Origin: Candidatus Hydrogenedentota bacterium
GTDB taxonomy: Bacteria; Hydrogenedentota; Hydrogenedentia; Hydrogenedentales; JAGMZX01
DNA: 64,000 bases
Reading direction: 5' to 3'
Assembly (NCBI GenBank): GCA_029556545.1
Contig: JAKQEQ010000167.1
Span: 1 to 64,000 of the forward strand
In this document: one piece after another, positions 7,890 through 16,261 of the stretch
How positions within the stretch are numbered: position 1 is the first letter of the stretch
Layout of the letters: each line of letters begins with the position of its first letter
Notes under the pieces: model-generated
Seen by the model: only the letters and a program-made list of their open reading frames with translations
The model's database searches: none
What the model was told of the DNA's origin: nothing
Program-made: the position numbers and the translations under genes

Positions 7890-10826
7890 CTATTTCTCTG
7901 ACGATTCGTCTGCTGGCGACGCTTCTGGGTTGCCGGTTGATGACCGACGGCTACGCGCGCGCCGGCTCTCCGCGAAGGCGTAAATGTCCTTTTCGCCCGA
8001 ACGGAGGAAGTCGAGGAAATCCAAGCCCATGTACTTGCACGTTTCGCAAAGGCTCAACAAGACCAAGTAGTCGCGAATGCCTTTCTCCGTCGTGATTCCT
8101 CCGATGACATGACGAAGCGCTGCGAAGGGTTTGACGGCGTGTTCAGCGTTGTTGTTGTTCCACGGGACCCCATCATAGTTGAGAAACGTGAACAGTTTCT
8201 CTCGGTTCTTTTCCAAACGCTCCTTGAACTTCGCCGCTGTCTCGCTCTGCAGGTCGGTTTCGGAGATTCGCCGGTAGAATCGCTTCACAGATGCCAGGTG
8301 CTTCTTCAGAAAGCGGCACTTCAATCCGTACCGATCAATGGTTTCCACTATCGGCTTGAGCAGAGCCGTAAGAGCTAATGCCAGATCTTTCAGTTCCGCA
8401 TCATAGGGGTGCTTCAGGACATCGTCATTCAAGTCTCGAATCAGGTGGATCAAGCACTTTTGCTGTGGACATCGAATTGAATCGTAGGCCGCATAGAAGT
8501 CGGACACCAAAACGCCCTTGAAATCTTTCAACATGGTCTGCAGCAGGTTGCCCTCTCGCGTTTCGCTATAAACGTATGCCACTTCCTGTATGCTTGCGAA
8601 AATCCACACAAACCCTGAGTTTCCTCGAACACTGGCCTTCGTTTCATCGACGTGAAGCAACCGTCCGCTACACAGCTTCTTCAGAATTGCTTCGTAGGCT
8701 CCTCGATATGTCCTGGCCGCTTGCTCTTTGATGCCGTTGGTCGTTTGCCCAGCCGCCAAATCAAATCCGAATAGCCGATTTAGGCACTGGTCAACATGCC
8801 CCTGCGGAAGCCGCAACTCGATGTTCAGATAGATCGCGAGGGCAATGACGTTGGGGCCAAACTTGCCGCGGCCCCAGGTTTTCTCTTGAGATGTGAAGGT
8901 TGCCCCGCAATTTTGGCATCGGTAGTTCTGGAACTGGTAGCAAGTGATCCATCTCTTCAGACCGTACCGCATGAACTTGAGATCGAATACGGTCTTGCTA
9001 AGCTTGGCGTGCTTGATAACGGTAGCCGCGCCACATTTCGGACAGCACCGAGGTCTGGCACACTCGACCGTTTCATTGGGATGCAATACCCGTTGGGGTT
9101 TGCCACTTTGCCTGACCGCGTGGTTCAACCCCTTGTCAGACTTCACATAGACCCGTTCACGTTGGTAATCCCAGTAAGCAGCGTCGTTGATGGTATGCAA
9201 TTCAGGGAATGCAAATTTGTTTCGCCCAAAACCATGCGGGTACTCCCGCTTCAGCTTTGCCGTGTCAACGATCTCGCCGAGGCGGGAGTCTCCCCCCGGA
9301 GGTGCTCTTTGGCCCAATTCAACAAGCGCATGCGTTAACACATCGAGAGCTTCGCAATCCTCGGTGTTGTAGATGAGCAGCGCCTGTTTAGCTGCAGTCG
9401 CTCTTGTGGTTTCCCACTCTTGTCTCCAGGCAACGGTTTGGATTCCGGTCGCAGTGGGATCAGACCATCGAAACCCCATGTGTCCTGCGACTTCTTTCAG
9501 ACTATTTGAGGGGCAAGGAAAGTAGACCTGGGCGAAGACCACAGACAACAGATTTACGGCAGCTTCGATCGTGGTGGTTGCAGCAGAACTTAAACATCGT
9601 TGTCGGTAGCGCTCACGCATTCGTTTCAGAAAGACCGTCTCGTAACTGCCGTAGTGAATCAGCACCGGTTTCTTCACGGCTTGGAGGATGTCAAGGAATT
9701 CCCGCCAAATCTTCCCTTCGTCCTTGACTGTATCCGCCCACAGGCTGTGCTGGACAGCCGATTCGCCATTGCCAATGCGGACGCCGATGAGGTAGTAGAA
9801 ATCGCGGTCGGGCAGGCCCTCGACATCCAGATAGACTGGCGTGCCTTCGAGCTTCAGTTCCAGAGTGCCTACGATGTGTATCTTCTTCTCCCGAATCGCC
9901 AGCGCCTTGAGCGAGTGGTGATACTTCTCCTTCCTATCCCGCAGCCACTTCGGGCGGCGTCGCGGTCGGAACGTATAGGAGAGCTGGGTGACGGTGGAAA
10001 TGCCATTACTGCGTAGTCTCTGACGCTCCTTCGCGCTCATGCCTCCCAGAAGGCTGAGGTCATCCTGCTCCAGTGCCTTTTGCCGACAGCGGGCCTGGAA
10101 CTCGCACTCAGAGCAGTGCCGGTTCAGAACGAGGTCGGGCGGCGTTGGGCTGGACAGCAGCGCGGCAATCTTCCAGAGGCTTTTCCGCACTTCGCCCGCC
10201 AGAGCCTTGATCTTCACCTTGAGCGTTGCGTGGTCCTCGCCGTGAACGATCTTGCCGACGGCGACTCCACGTCCCAGGGCAGCCGATAGCGCGAAGGCGT
10301 CGTAGGCCAGCAACAGACGGTCGTCCTTTCCCAACTTGTTGGCGAAGAGGAAGCGAATGGGGATGAATTGAACCGCCTTGCCCCTGCCTTCGGCGGGCAC
10401 TCGTTCAGTGGCGTGGAGACGAGTCTCGGCAGTAAAGGCGGTCGCCGTCGCATCCGCTTCGTCCCTAGCGGCAGAGGTGACGCGGCTCTGGTCTGACGGT
10501 TGTGAGTTTAGAGTTGCGGGAGGAACGACAGCGGAATGGGGCGCCTGAAGTCGGCCGCCAAGCGGGAGGTCGGGTGCCGTGACTGCGATGTCCACCGCGA
10601 TATGCCACTTGGCGACTTTCAGGTTATCCGCAGGAGGCGAGAGCTCGGAGTCGGTTGGCGGTTTTCGCGCGAGCAGACGTTTGGTTTCGGCAACGCGGTA
10701 AGACTCATTTTGGATTCTTACCCATTCGGCGTAGGTGTGGCCAGCGGGAGCTTCGTTGGTGGCCCGAAGCCAACACTTGGTCGGACATTTCAGAAAGGCT
10801 TCGAAGAGATGTGCCGTTATTCTCAT
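7890..10826 (-). CDS. RecB-like nuclease / RNase H-like / IS66-type DDE transposase fusion
   Basis: 978 aa, one uninterrupted frame with three modules. Residues 1-250 resemble TM0106-type RecB/Cas4-like nucleases: candidate Fe-S cysteines at 14, 18, 238, 241 and 247, although the catalytic E-x-K strand looks altered (FIPIRFLFANKLGKDD). Residues 330-500 match the RNase_H_2 (DEDD-type) domain: D334-V-E336 and D490 in YNTED. Residues 590-950 are an IS66-type transposase: a four-plus-Cys zinc finger (C594, C595, C598, C637, C640), then DDE D727 (LLHVDETK), D776 (SDFYAAYD), E895 (NNNAEH). A helical insertion lies between the last two, as in IS66. No frameshift or stop marks the junctions. It sits alone at the left of the tRNA-Asn island. 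Function unknown; a nuclease-assisted transposase is an inference. Confidence 0.85.
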   Translation of the reverse strand: MRITAHLFEAFLKCPTKCWLRATNEAPAGHTYAEWVRIQNESYRVAETKRLLARKPPTDSELSPPADNLKVAKWHIAVDIAVTAPDLPLGGRLQAPHSAVVPPATLNSQPSDQSRVTSAARDEADATATAFTAETRLHATERVPAEGRGKAVQFIPIRFLFANKLGKDDRLLLAYDAFALSAALGRGVAVGKIVHGEDHATLKVKIKALAGEVRKSLWKIAALLSSPTPPDLVLNRHCSECEFQARCRQKALEQDDLSLLGGMSAKERQRLRSNGISTVTQLSYTFRPRRRPKWLRDRKEKYHHSLKALAIREKKIHIVGTLELKLEGTPVYLDVEGLPDRDFYYLIGVRIGNGESAVQHSLWADTVKDEGKIWREFLDILQAVKKPVLIHYGSYETVFLKRMRERYRQRCLSSAATTTIEAAVNLLSVVFAQVYFPCPSNSLKEVAGHMGFRWSDPTATGIQTVAWRQEWETTRATAAKQALLIYNTEDCEALDVLTHALVELGQRAPPGGDSRLGEIVDTAKLKREYPHGFGRNKFAFPELHTINDAAYWDYQRERVYVKSDKGLNHAVRQSGKPQRVLHPNETVECARPRCCPKCGAATVIKHAKLSKTVFDLKFMRYGLKRWITCYQFQNYRCQNCGATFTSQEKTWGRGKFGPNVIALAIYLNIELRLPQGHVDQCLNRLFGFDLAAGQTTNGIKEQAARTYRGAYEAILKKLCSGRLLHVDETKASVRGNSGFVWIFASIQEVAYVYSETREGNLLQTMLKDFKGVLVSDFYAAYDSIRCPQQKCLIHLIRDLNDDVLKHPYDAELKDLALALTALLKPIVETIDRYGLKCRFLKKHLASVKRFYRRISETDLQSETAAKFKERLEKNREKLFTFLNYDGVPWNNNNAEHAVKPFAALRHVIGGITTEKGIRDYLVLLSLCETCKYMGLDFLDFLRSGEKDIYAFAESRRARSRRSSTGNPEASPADESSEK

Positions 10827-11022
10827 AAGAAACCAGTATATACCTCAAGATGACATCGACTCCTTACGAATGGTACGCTGTTCATTGACGGACGCAGTCC
10901 CGCCGAACGTACCGCGCGCCCGAATGAGCCCGCAAAGGCGTAGCACGGGTTACGGCGTTCATTGTTGTGTTCGGTTCGTTGGTGCGATGATGTGCAGACC
11001 AGCGACCACGGGTAACATCGAA

Positions 11023-12465
11023 ATGAATGCGACTGAAGTGAAACGATTAACAGCGCTGGGCGAAGATAGCAGCCGCCAGTTCAAGGAAGACGTGCGGAAC
11101 GCCGATTCTTTGGCCGCTGAAATGGTGGCGCTGTCGAACAGCGCCGGCGGCGTCATCCTCATTGGCGTGAAGGATAATGGCATGCCCGTTGGATTGTCTC
11201 CGGCTGACGTTCGCCGGGTGAACCAACTTATCAGCAATGCTGCCACGCAGGGCATGCGCGGTCCGATTGTGCCGCGTACAGAGAACGTTCGCGTTGGCAA
11301 GGAACGCATTGTAGTCGTCTTGACGATCCCGGAAGGGCTGGATAAGCCCTATTTCGACCGCCAAGGCGTCATCTGGGTAAAGGCCGGGCCGGACAAACGG
11401 CGAGTCCAATCCAAAGAAGAGCTTCAAAGGCTCTTTCAAGCGGTTGGGCTTGTCTATGCGGATGAGGTACCAACGGAGGCCGGGATGGAACGAGTGTCAC
11501 GTGAACGCCTTCGGGGATTTGTGTCGGAGGTGTTCGGAGAGGACATTCCCGTCAGCCGGGATGAGTTGGCCCGGCTGTTGGAAAATATGAATCTCGCGCG
11601 TGGCGGGAGACTGAATCTGGCGGGGCTGCTCCTGTTCGGCGAACAGCCCCAGTCGGTGAAGCCCGCGTTTGTGGTCAAAGCCGTCCGCTATCCCGGAAGC
11701 GATATTGCCTCGCACACCTATCTGGACATGGAGGATTTCGAAGGAACGCTCTCGGCTCAGTTTGAAGGGGCGTTGGCATTTATCCTTCGGAGCCTACCCA
11801 AGATTCAACAAGAAGGCCGCAGTATCAACTCTCCCGGCAAACTTCCGATCCCGCGCATTGTGTTTGAGGAACTCCTCGTGAATGCGCTCATCCACCGGGA
11901 CTATTTCATCAACGGCGCTGTTCGCGTGTTTGTCTTCGACGACCGCATCGAGATCATAAGCCCAGGATCGCTCCCGAATCATTTGACTGTGGAGAAGGTC
12001 CGCGCGGGAAACTCGATCCTTCGCAACCCGATCTTGGCATCCTTTTCGGCAAAAGGAGTCTTGCCCTACCGGGGTCTCGGCACGGGCATACGCCGGGTTC
12101 TGAAGGAATGGCCCGCAGTGGATTTGGTCGATGACCGGGAAGCGTGCACCTTTACCGCGCGCGTGAGGCTACCGAAGGAACAGAAAACGCCCGCCGCGGC
12201 CAAGAAGAGAAATAAAGGTGCATCTGAACAAGGACGGAATGCACCTATAAATGCACCTTTATCGGGCGTCTTGAACGAGATTCAAGCGTACATACTTGAA
12301 GTGATTTCGGGCAATCCGCACATCTCCTACGATGAATTGGCGGAACGGCTTTCAAAAGACCGAAGCACGGTGATGCGAAACATCGGCAAGCTCAAAGAGA
12401 GGGGAGCGCTTCGGAGAGTGGGTTCCAAGAAAACCGGTCATTGGCAAGTTGTCAATCCAGACTGA
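11023..12465 (+). CDS. Schlafen AlbA_2-domain ATP-binding transcriptional regulator
   Basis: 480 aa from ATG 11023 (MNATEVKRLT); the frame is open further upstream but without family similarity. The N-terminal AlbA_2/Schlafen domain covers about residues 10-130 (EDSSRQFKEDVRNADSLAAEMVALSNSAGGVILIGVKD). The middle HATPase_c_4-type region contains VFEELLVNALIHRDY and DRIEIISPGSLP. The C-terminal winged helix is at about 415-475 (ISYDELAERLSKDRSTVMRNIGKLKERGALRRVGSK). Such proteins are common on islands and are annotated as ATP-dependent DNA helicase-like or transcriptional regulators. Some Schlafen-type proteins are linked to phage defence, which is not shown here. The 10827-11022 gap holds no clear gene. 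Confidence 0.8.
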   Translation: MNATEVKRLTALGEDSSRQFKEDVRNADSLAAEMVALSNSAGGVILIGVKDNGMPVGLSPADVRRVNQLISNAATQGMRGPIVPRTENVRVGKERIVVVLTIPEGLDKPYFDRQGVIWVKAGPDKRRVQSKEELQRLFQAVGLVYADEVPTEAGMERVSRERLRGFVSEVFGEDIPVSRDELARLLENMNLARGGRLNLAGLLLFGEQPQSVKPAFVVKAVRYPGSDIASHTYLDMEDFEGTLSAQFEGALAFILRSLPKIQQEGRSINSPGKLPIPRIVFEELLVNALIHRDYFINGAVRVFVFDDRIEIISPGSLPNHLTVEKVRAGNSILRNPILASFSAKGVLPYRGLGTGIRRVLKEWPAVDLVDDREACTFTARVRLPKEQKTPAAAKKRNKGASEQGRNAPINAPLSGVLNEIQAYILEVISGNPHISYDELAERLSKDRSTVMRNIGKLKERGALRRVGSKKTGHWQVVNPD

Positions 12466-12471
12466 CCACGG

Positions 12472-12924
12472 TCACACGGTTACGATTCCCGCGGCTCTTT
12501 TTTCCAGATCACGGAACGCCTTGAGCTGTTCCTTTGTTCTTGGGAGACGCGTGATGGAACGTAAACGTCGTTCGCTGAAGAAGGCGATGCTCTTGGGCTC
12601 AGAGACGGAGCACAGATTTCGGATAACGGAATCGGGTAGCTTGAGCAAATTGAGGACTTGAGTGATCCGCGCCCGCGTTAGTCCCACCTTCCGTGCGAGG
12701 TCTGATTGATTGTTAACCTCACCCTCTTCCAGCATTCGTTGGAGCGCAAGAGCAAGTCTCGCGGGGCTTACCGGCGTGGCCTTTTCTGGCTTGTTCGGAG
12801 ACGCAATCGTATATATCACATTGCGGTCAGAGGAGTTACAGAAGACCGGCACGATGTGCCAGCCGGCGGCAATGTTTCGCTGTGTTCGCAATACGGGGAC
12901 CCAGACTGTTCTCGCCACCCGCAT
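12472..12924 (-). CDS. ParB/KorB-type HTH protein, recombinase-partner family
   Basis: Up to 150 aa; start uncertain (ATG 12924 sits in a palindrome CCACCC-GCAT-GGGTGG, and the first 35 or so residues look non-conserved). The core NNQSDLARKVGLTRARITQVLNLL is a clear HTH, followed by LPDSVIRNLC and FSERRLRSITRLPRTKEQLKAF. This layout is familiar from small proteins encoded next to large serine recombinases in mobile elements. Here it ends 6 nt from the convergent Schlafen gene, with no recombinase present, suggesting a remnant. An alternative is a stand-alone ParB-like regulator. Confidence 0.65.
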   Translation of the reverse strand: MRVARTVWVPVLRTQRNIAAGWHIVPVFCNSSDRNVIYTIASPNKPEKATPVSPARLALALQRMLEEGEVNNQSDLARKVGLTRARITQVLNLLKLPDSVIRNLCSVSEPKSIAFFSERRLRSITRLPRTKEQLKAFRDLEKRAAGIVTV

Positions 12925-13007
12925 GGGTGGCGTTTGCTTTCGGTGGAGCGGGTGGCCGTTGATCTGCCTGCGGCGGATACGCAGGCCGAAGGTCCGCCGT
13001 AGGCGGA

Positions 13008-13032
13008 TTCGAGTCCTGCTCGCGGAGCCAGA
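13008..13032 (+). other. attR: partial copy of the tRNA-Asn 3' end
   Basis: Perfect 25-bp copy of 7583-7607. The preceding 12935-13007 sequence is not tRNA, so only the 3' third of the tRNA is present here. Confidence 0.85.
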
Positions 13033-13045
13033 CGATCTCAATCAC

Positions 13046-13144
13046 CCCGTGGGGTGGCTTCTTGTGCCCGGTTATGTGTATGTTCCTTGCTCAGAGGCGA
13101 TGGGCAAGACCTACGTTGGTCAAACCATGAGGCGGAACAACATG
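13046..13144 (+). pseudogene. GIY-YIG endonuclease N-terminal remnant
   Basis: The frame reads WLLVPGYVYVPCSEAMGKTY followed by VGQT. This matches the start of GIY-YIG domains (typically GYVYVLRS...GK.YVGQT). The remaining domain (the R..E part) is absent; the frame ends at about 13177. It directly follows the right att copy, so it was probably the original neighbour of tRNA-Asn or the tail of another insertion. Confidence 0.5.
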
Positions 13145-13176
13145 TTTCTCAACACCACGTTCCGGCGTTCAAGTTG

Positions 13177-15360
13177 ATGATCACCGCTACGCGCATATGT
13201 GGTTGCATAGCGGCCTGTGTGGTCGCGCTGTCGGGCGCGGCTTCGGCGGGGCCGGATGTGCCGGCGGCGGAGGCGCTGCTGCGGCGGGTGATCCCGGAGC
13301 GCGCGGGGGAGTTCGCGGTGGAGGGCGTACCCGCGGAGGAGGGGCTCGACGTTTTCGAGATCGAGGGGGCGGACGGCCGGGTCACGCTACGTGGCTCATC
13401 CGGCGTTGCGGTCGGCATGGCGCTTCGCGAATATCTCGCGCGATGGTGTAATGCGAGTCTCTCGTTGTGGGGAAGCCAGCTTGACCTGCCGCGTCCCTTG
13501 CCGGAGGTGAGCCCGAAGGTGCGAGTGGTCGTGCCATTTCGGGACCGGTACGCGTTCAACTACTGTTGCTTCAGCTATTCGATGGCCTGGTGGGACTGGC
13601 CGGAATGGGAGCGTGCCATTGACTGGCTCGCCCTGCAGGGCATCAATATGCCCTTGGCCGTTACCGGCCAGGAAGCAATCTGGCAGGCCGTCTACCGCAA
13701 CATGGGTCTGAGCGATGACGAACTCGATGCGTTCTTCGTCGGGCCGGCCTATCTGCCCTTCGGCTGGATGGGCTGTATCGACGGGTGGGGCGGTCCCCTG
13801 TCCGATCACTGGATTGATCGGCATCGCGAACTGCAGCGCAGGATTGTGGCACGGGAGCGGGAACTCGGGATGCGTCCCGCGTTGCAGGGGTTCACGGGCC
13901 ACGTGCCGAGGGCGTTGATGCAGCATTTTCCCGAGGCCACATTTCAGCAGTTGCCCAGTTGGTGCAACTTTCCGCCGACGGTCTTCGTGGACCCGCGGGA
14001 CCCGCTGTTCCAGCGAATCGGGAAGGCTTTCATCGACGAGCAGACCCGGCAGTTCGGCACGGACCACCTCTACGCCGCAGACACCTTTATTGAGATGCCG
14101 CCGCCCAGCAACGAACCGGCTTTTCTCGACGCGATGGGCAAGGCCGTTCACGGCGCGATGACCGCGGCCGACCCGGAGGCGGTCTGGGTGATGCAGGGCT
14201 GGATCTTCTTCAATGCGGCGCATTTCTGGCAGCCGCCGCAGACGGCGGCGCTGCTGGGGTCCGTGCCTCACGGGCGCATGCTGGTGCTCGATTTGTTCTG
14301 CGAGAGCAATCCGGTGTGGGACAAGACGGAGGCCTTTCACGGGCACGACTGGTGCTGGAGCATCGTGCAGAGTTTCGGCGACCAGACCAGCCTGCACGGC
14401 GGGCTGGCCCAGATCGCGCAGGGGCTGGTCGGCGCGGTAAACGATCGCCGGCACGGCAACTTGCGCGGGACGGGCTTCCTCATGGAGGGGTTTGGCCACA
14501 GCCCCGCGGTGTATGACCTCATGGCCGACCTGATGGTGCGTCCGGTTGAACTGAGTCTTCCCGATTGGATACGCGCCTATGCGCGGCGGCGCTACGGCCA
14601 ATCGGTCCCCGCGGCGGAAGACGCCTGGAAGGTTCTGCTGGACACTGTCTACAACGCGCCCAGGCAGTCCAGGTCGCTGGTCTGCTCGCGGCCGGTGCTG
14701 GCGCCGGCGAAATCCCGGGAGAACAGCCCGGATTCTTCGGTGCGGCGGGAGATCGACGCCGCATGGCGCATGCTTCTCGACGCGCGGGAAGCGCTTCGCG
14801 GCAAAGACGCCTACGAGTACGACGTGGTGAACGTGGCCAGGCAGGCGATCGCGAGCCGGGCGCACGAGCCCTACCATCGGCTGGCGGCCGCCTATGCCGC
14901 AGGGAATGCAGCGGGCGTGGCCGAGGCAGGCGCGGAACTTCTGGGGCTTGTGTCGGACCTGGACACGCTTGTCGCGACGCGGCGGGAGTTCCTGTTGGGA
15001 ACGTGGACCGCAAGTGCGCGCCGCTGGGCGAACAATGCGGAAGAAGCCGCCCGTTACGAGTGGAACGCCCGCAACCAGATTACGCTGTGGGGGCCGCCGG
15101 ACGGCGTGCTCGCGGATTACGCGGCGAAGCAGTGGGCGGGACTCTTGCGCGATTTTTACCGGGGCCGCTGGGAACTCTTCGTTCAGCGGGTCCAGGAGTC
15201 ATTGGCCGGGGACACGCCGTGGGACCACGAGGCGTGGAACGCGGAAATCCGCGCATGGGAAGATGCGTGGACGCGCAAGACCGACGCATACCCGACGGCG
15301 CCCGAAGGCGACAGTATCGAAATTGCCTTGCGGCTGCTGGAGAAGTACGGCGGACGTTGA
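13177..15360 (+). CDS. Alpha-N-acetylglucosaminidase, GH89 (NAGLU-like)
   Basis: 727 aa from ATG 13177, giving a signal peptide (MITATRICGCIAACVVALSG) cleaved near ASA. It removes terminal alpha-linked GlcNAc, for example from heparan sulfate-like glycans or mucin. Three NAGLU parts are seen: the N-terminal domain (to about 110), the catalytic TIM barrel beginning RYAFNYCCFSYSMAWWDW, and the helical C-terminal domain. The predicted acid/base Glu is in ADTFIEMPPPSNEP and the nucleophile Glu in GTGFLMEGFGHSPAVYDL, at the places of human E316 and E446. Length is normal. Secreted or periplasmic, suggesting host-glycan or detrital polysaccharide use along with GH29/GH95 further right. Confidence 0.93.
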   Translation: MITATRICGCIAACVVALSGAASAGPDVPAAEALLRRVIPERAGEFAVEGVPAEEGLDVFEIEGADGRVTLRGSSGVAVGMALREYLARWCNASLSLWGSQLDLPRPLPEVSPKVRVVVPFRDRYAFNYCCFSYSMAWWDWPEWERAIDWLALQGINMPLAVTGQEAIWQAVYRNMGLSDDELDAFFVGPAYLPFGWMGCIDGWGGPLSDHWIDRHRELQRRIVARERELGMRPALQGFTGHVPRALMQHFPEATFQQLPSWCNFPPTVFVDPRDPLFQRIGKAFIDEQTRQFGTDHLYAADTFIEMPPPSNEPAFLDAMGKAVHGAMTAADPEAVWVMQGWIFFNAAHFWQPPQTAALLGSVPHGRMLVLDLFCESNPVWDKTEAFHGHDWCWSIVQSFGDQTSLHGGLAQIAQGLVGAVNDRRHGNLRGTGFLMEGFGHSPAVYDLMADLMVRPVELSLPDWIRAYARRRYGQSVPAAEDAWKVLLDTVYNAPRQSRSLVCSRPVLAPAKSRENSPDSSVRREIDAAWRMLLDAREALRGKDAYEYDVVNVARQAIASRAHEPYHRLAAAYAAGNAAGVAEAGAELLGLVSDLDTLVATRREFLLGTWTASARRWANNAEEAARYEWNARNQITLWGPPDGVLADYAAKQWAGLLRDFYRGRWELFVQRVQESLAGDTPWDHEAWNAEIRAWEDAWTRKTDAYPTAPEGDSIEIALRLLEKYGGR

Positions 15361-15432
15361 GGTGCGAGGCGCTGCGTTGCCGCAGGAGCGGCACGGGCTA
15401 TGTGATCACGTCTTCTTCGATTGGAGGAGAAC

Positions 15433-16119
15433 ATGGCAACGCGGACCAATAGCGGTAATGAGTCGCAGACGGAACGGCGCATTGATTGGACAGACCTGAA
15501 GTACGCCGTGTTCGTTGGGGTCGTCTTTGTGGCGGTTAAGCTGGCAGGCGTCATGGCGCCGGCTTGGGAGGTCAGACGGATCACGATCGACGACGTGGCG
15601 TCGGTTCTGACGCTCGGCTATATCGTCGCGCGAGCGCGACGCCAACCCGAGAGGCTGGACGATTGGGGCATCACGACCCGCCTCACGCTTTCGGGTGTGC
15701 TGACAGGAGCCGCGTTACTTCTTCTTGCCGTCGCTATTCCGGCGGCACTCGGCGTCGCGGTAGCCGGGCGCCTCTCGTTCAGACCTTCCTACGTGTCGGA
15801 AATGATCGAGTACATCCCATCCGCGTTTCCGCAACAGTTCTTCCTGTGCTCCGTCGTTCTGGCGACGCTCGCCACGCTGCGGCCGTTCCGGGGCCTTTGG
15901 CAGTTGCCGCTTGCTGTGGGCCTGCTTTTCAGTCTCGCCCACTTCTGGACGCCGGCCCGCATTCCGGGCACCATCGTGCCGATTCAGCTGGTGCTTACGT
16001 TTCCCGCGGGCTTCTTCGCCGCCTTCTACTTTCTGAAGTTCCGGACCATCCTTCCGCTGACGGCCATCCATGCCATCTGCTATCCGCTCCTCCACAACTG
16101 GGTCGAGTCGCATCTGTAA
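15433..16119 (+). CDS. CPBP-like integral membrane protein
   Basis: 228 aa from ATG 15433 with GGAGGAG immediately upstream (an in-frame ATG 12 bases earlier lacks spacing). About six hydrophobic segments. The positions of FSLAHFW and the terminal IHAICYPLLHNW resemble CPBP (Abi/CAAX) intramembrane protease motifs 2 and 4, but the first motif (EExxxR) is replaced by PQQFFLCS. Catalysis is therefore doubtful. No operon partner; 73 nt after the GH89 stop. Confidence 0.6.
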   Translation: MATRTNSGNESQTERRIDWTDLKYAVFVGVVFVAVKLAGVMAPAWEVRRITIDDVASVLTLGYIVARARRQPERLDDWGITTRLTLSGVLTGAALLLLAVAIPAALGVAVAGRLSFRPSYVSEMIEYIPSAFPQQFFLCSVVLATLATLRPFRGLWQLPLAVGLLFSLAHFWTPARIPGTIVPIQLVLTFPAGFFAAFYFLKFRTILPLTAIHAICYPLLHNWVESHL

Positions 16120-16261
16120 GCCGCCTCCATGACGGTCTTTCGCGTTGGACAATCCATTGCAGGAACTGGGAAGATGGCGCTTGGCGGTCATCGAACCTGG
16201 AATCGCAGTGGGAGATGGTTGTGGCCGCGAGGGTGTTCGATACCACGCGCGAGAACCTGAT

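Larger units (their letters stand above)
7608..13032. mobile_element. 5.4-kb genomic island integrated at tRNA-Asn
   Basis: Lies between two 25-bp direct copies of the tRNA-Asn 3' end. Its base composition is visibly less GC-rich than the flanks. It carries a RecB-like/RNase H-like/transposase fusion (7890-10826, minus), a Schlafen-type ATP-binding regulator (11023-12465, plus) and a ParB-like HTH protein (12472-12924, minus). No tyrosine or serine recombinase ORF is present, so either the enzyme was lost or the fusion protein or an outside recombinase moves it. A GIY-YIG nuclease remnant lies just outside the right copy. 7608-7889 has no gene; it holds a hairpin at 7662-7693. Confidence 0.75.

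Noticed and set aside
12710-13177. 155-aa plus-strand frame across the island's right end
   Set aside because: Its first two thirds are antisense to the HTH gene and att region; only the last part (GIY-YIG remnant) carries a signal, annotated separately.
13177-15360. Assigning GH89 as part of the island
   Set aside because: It lies outside the right att copy and has the GC content of the host.
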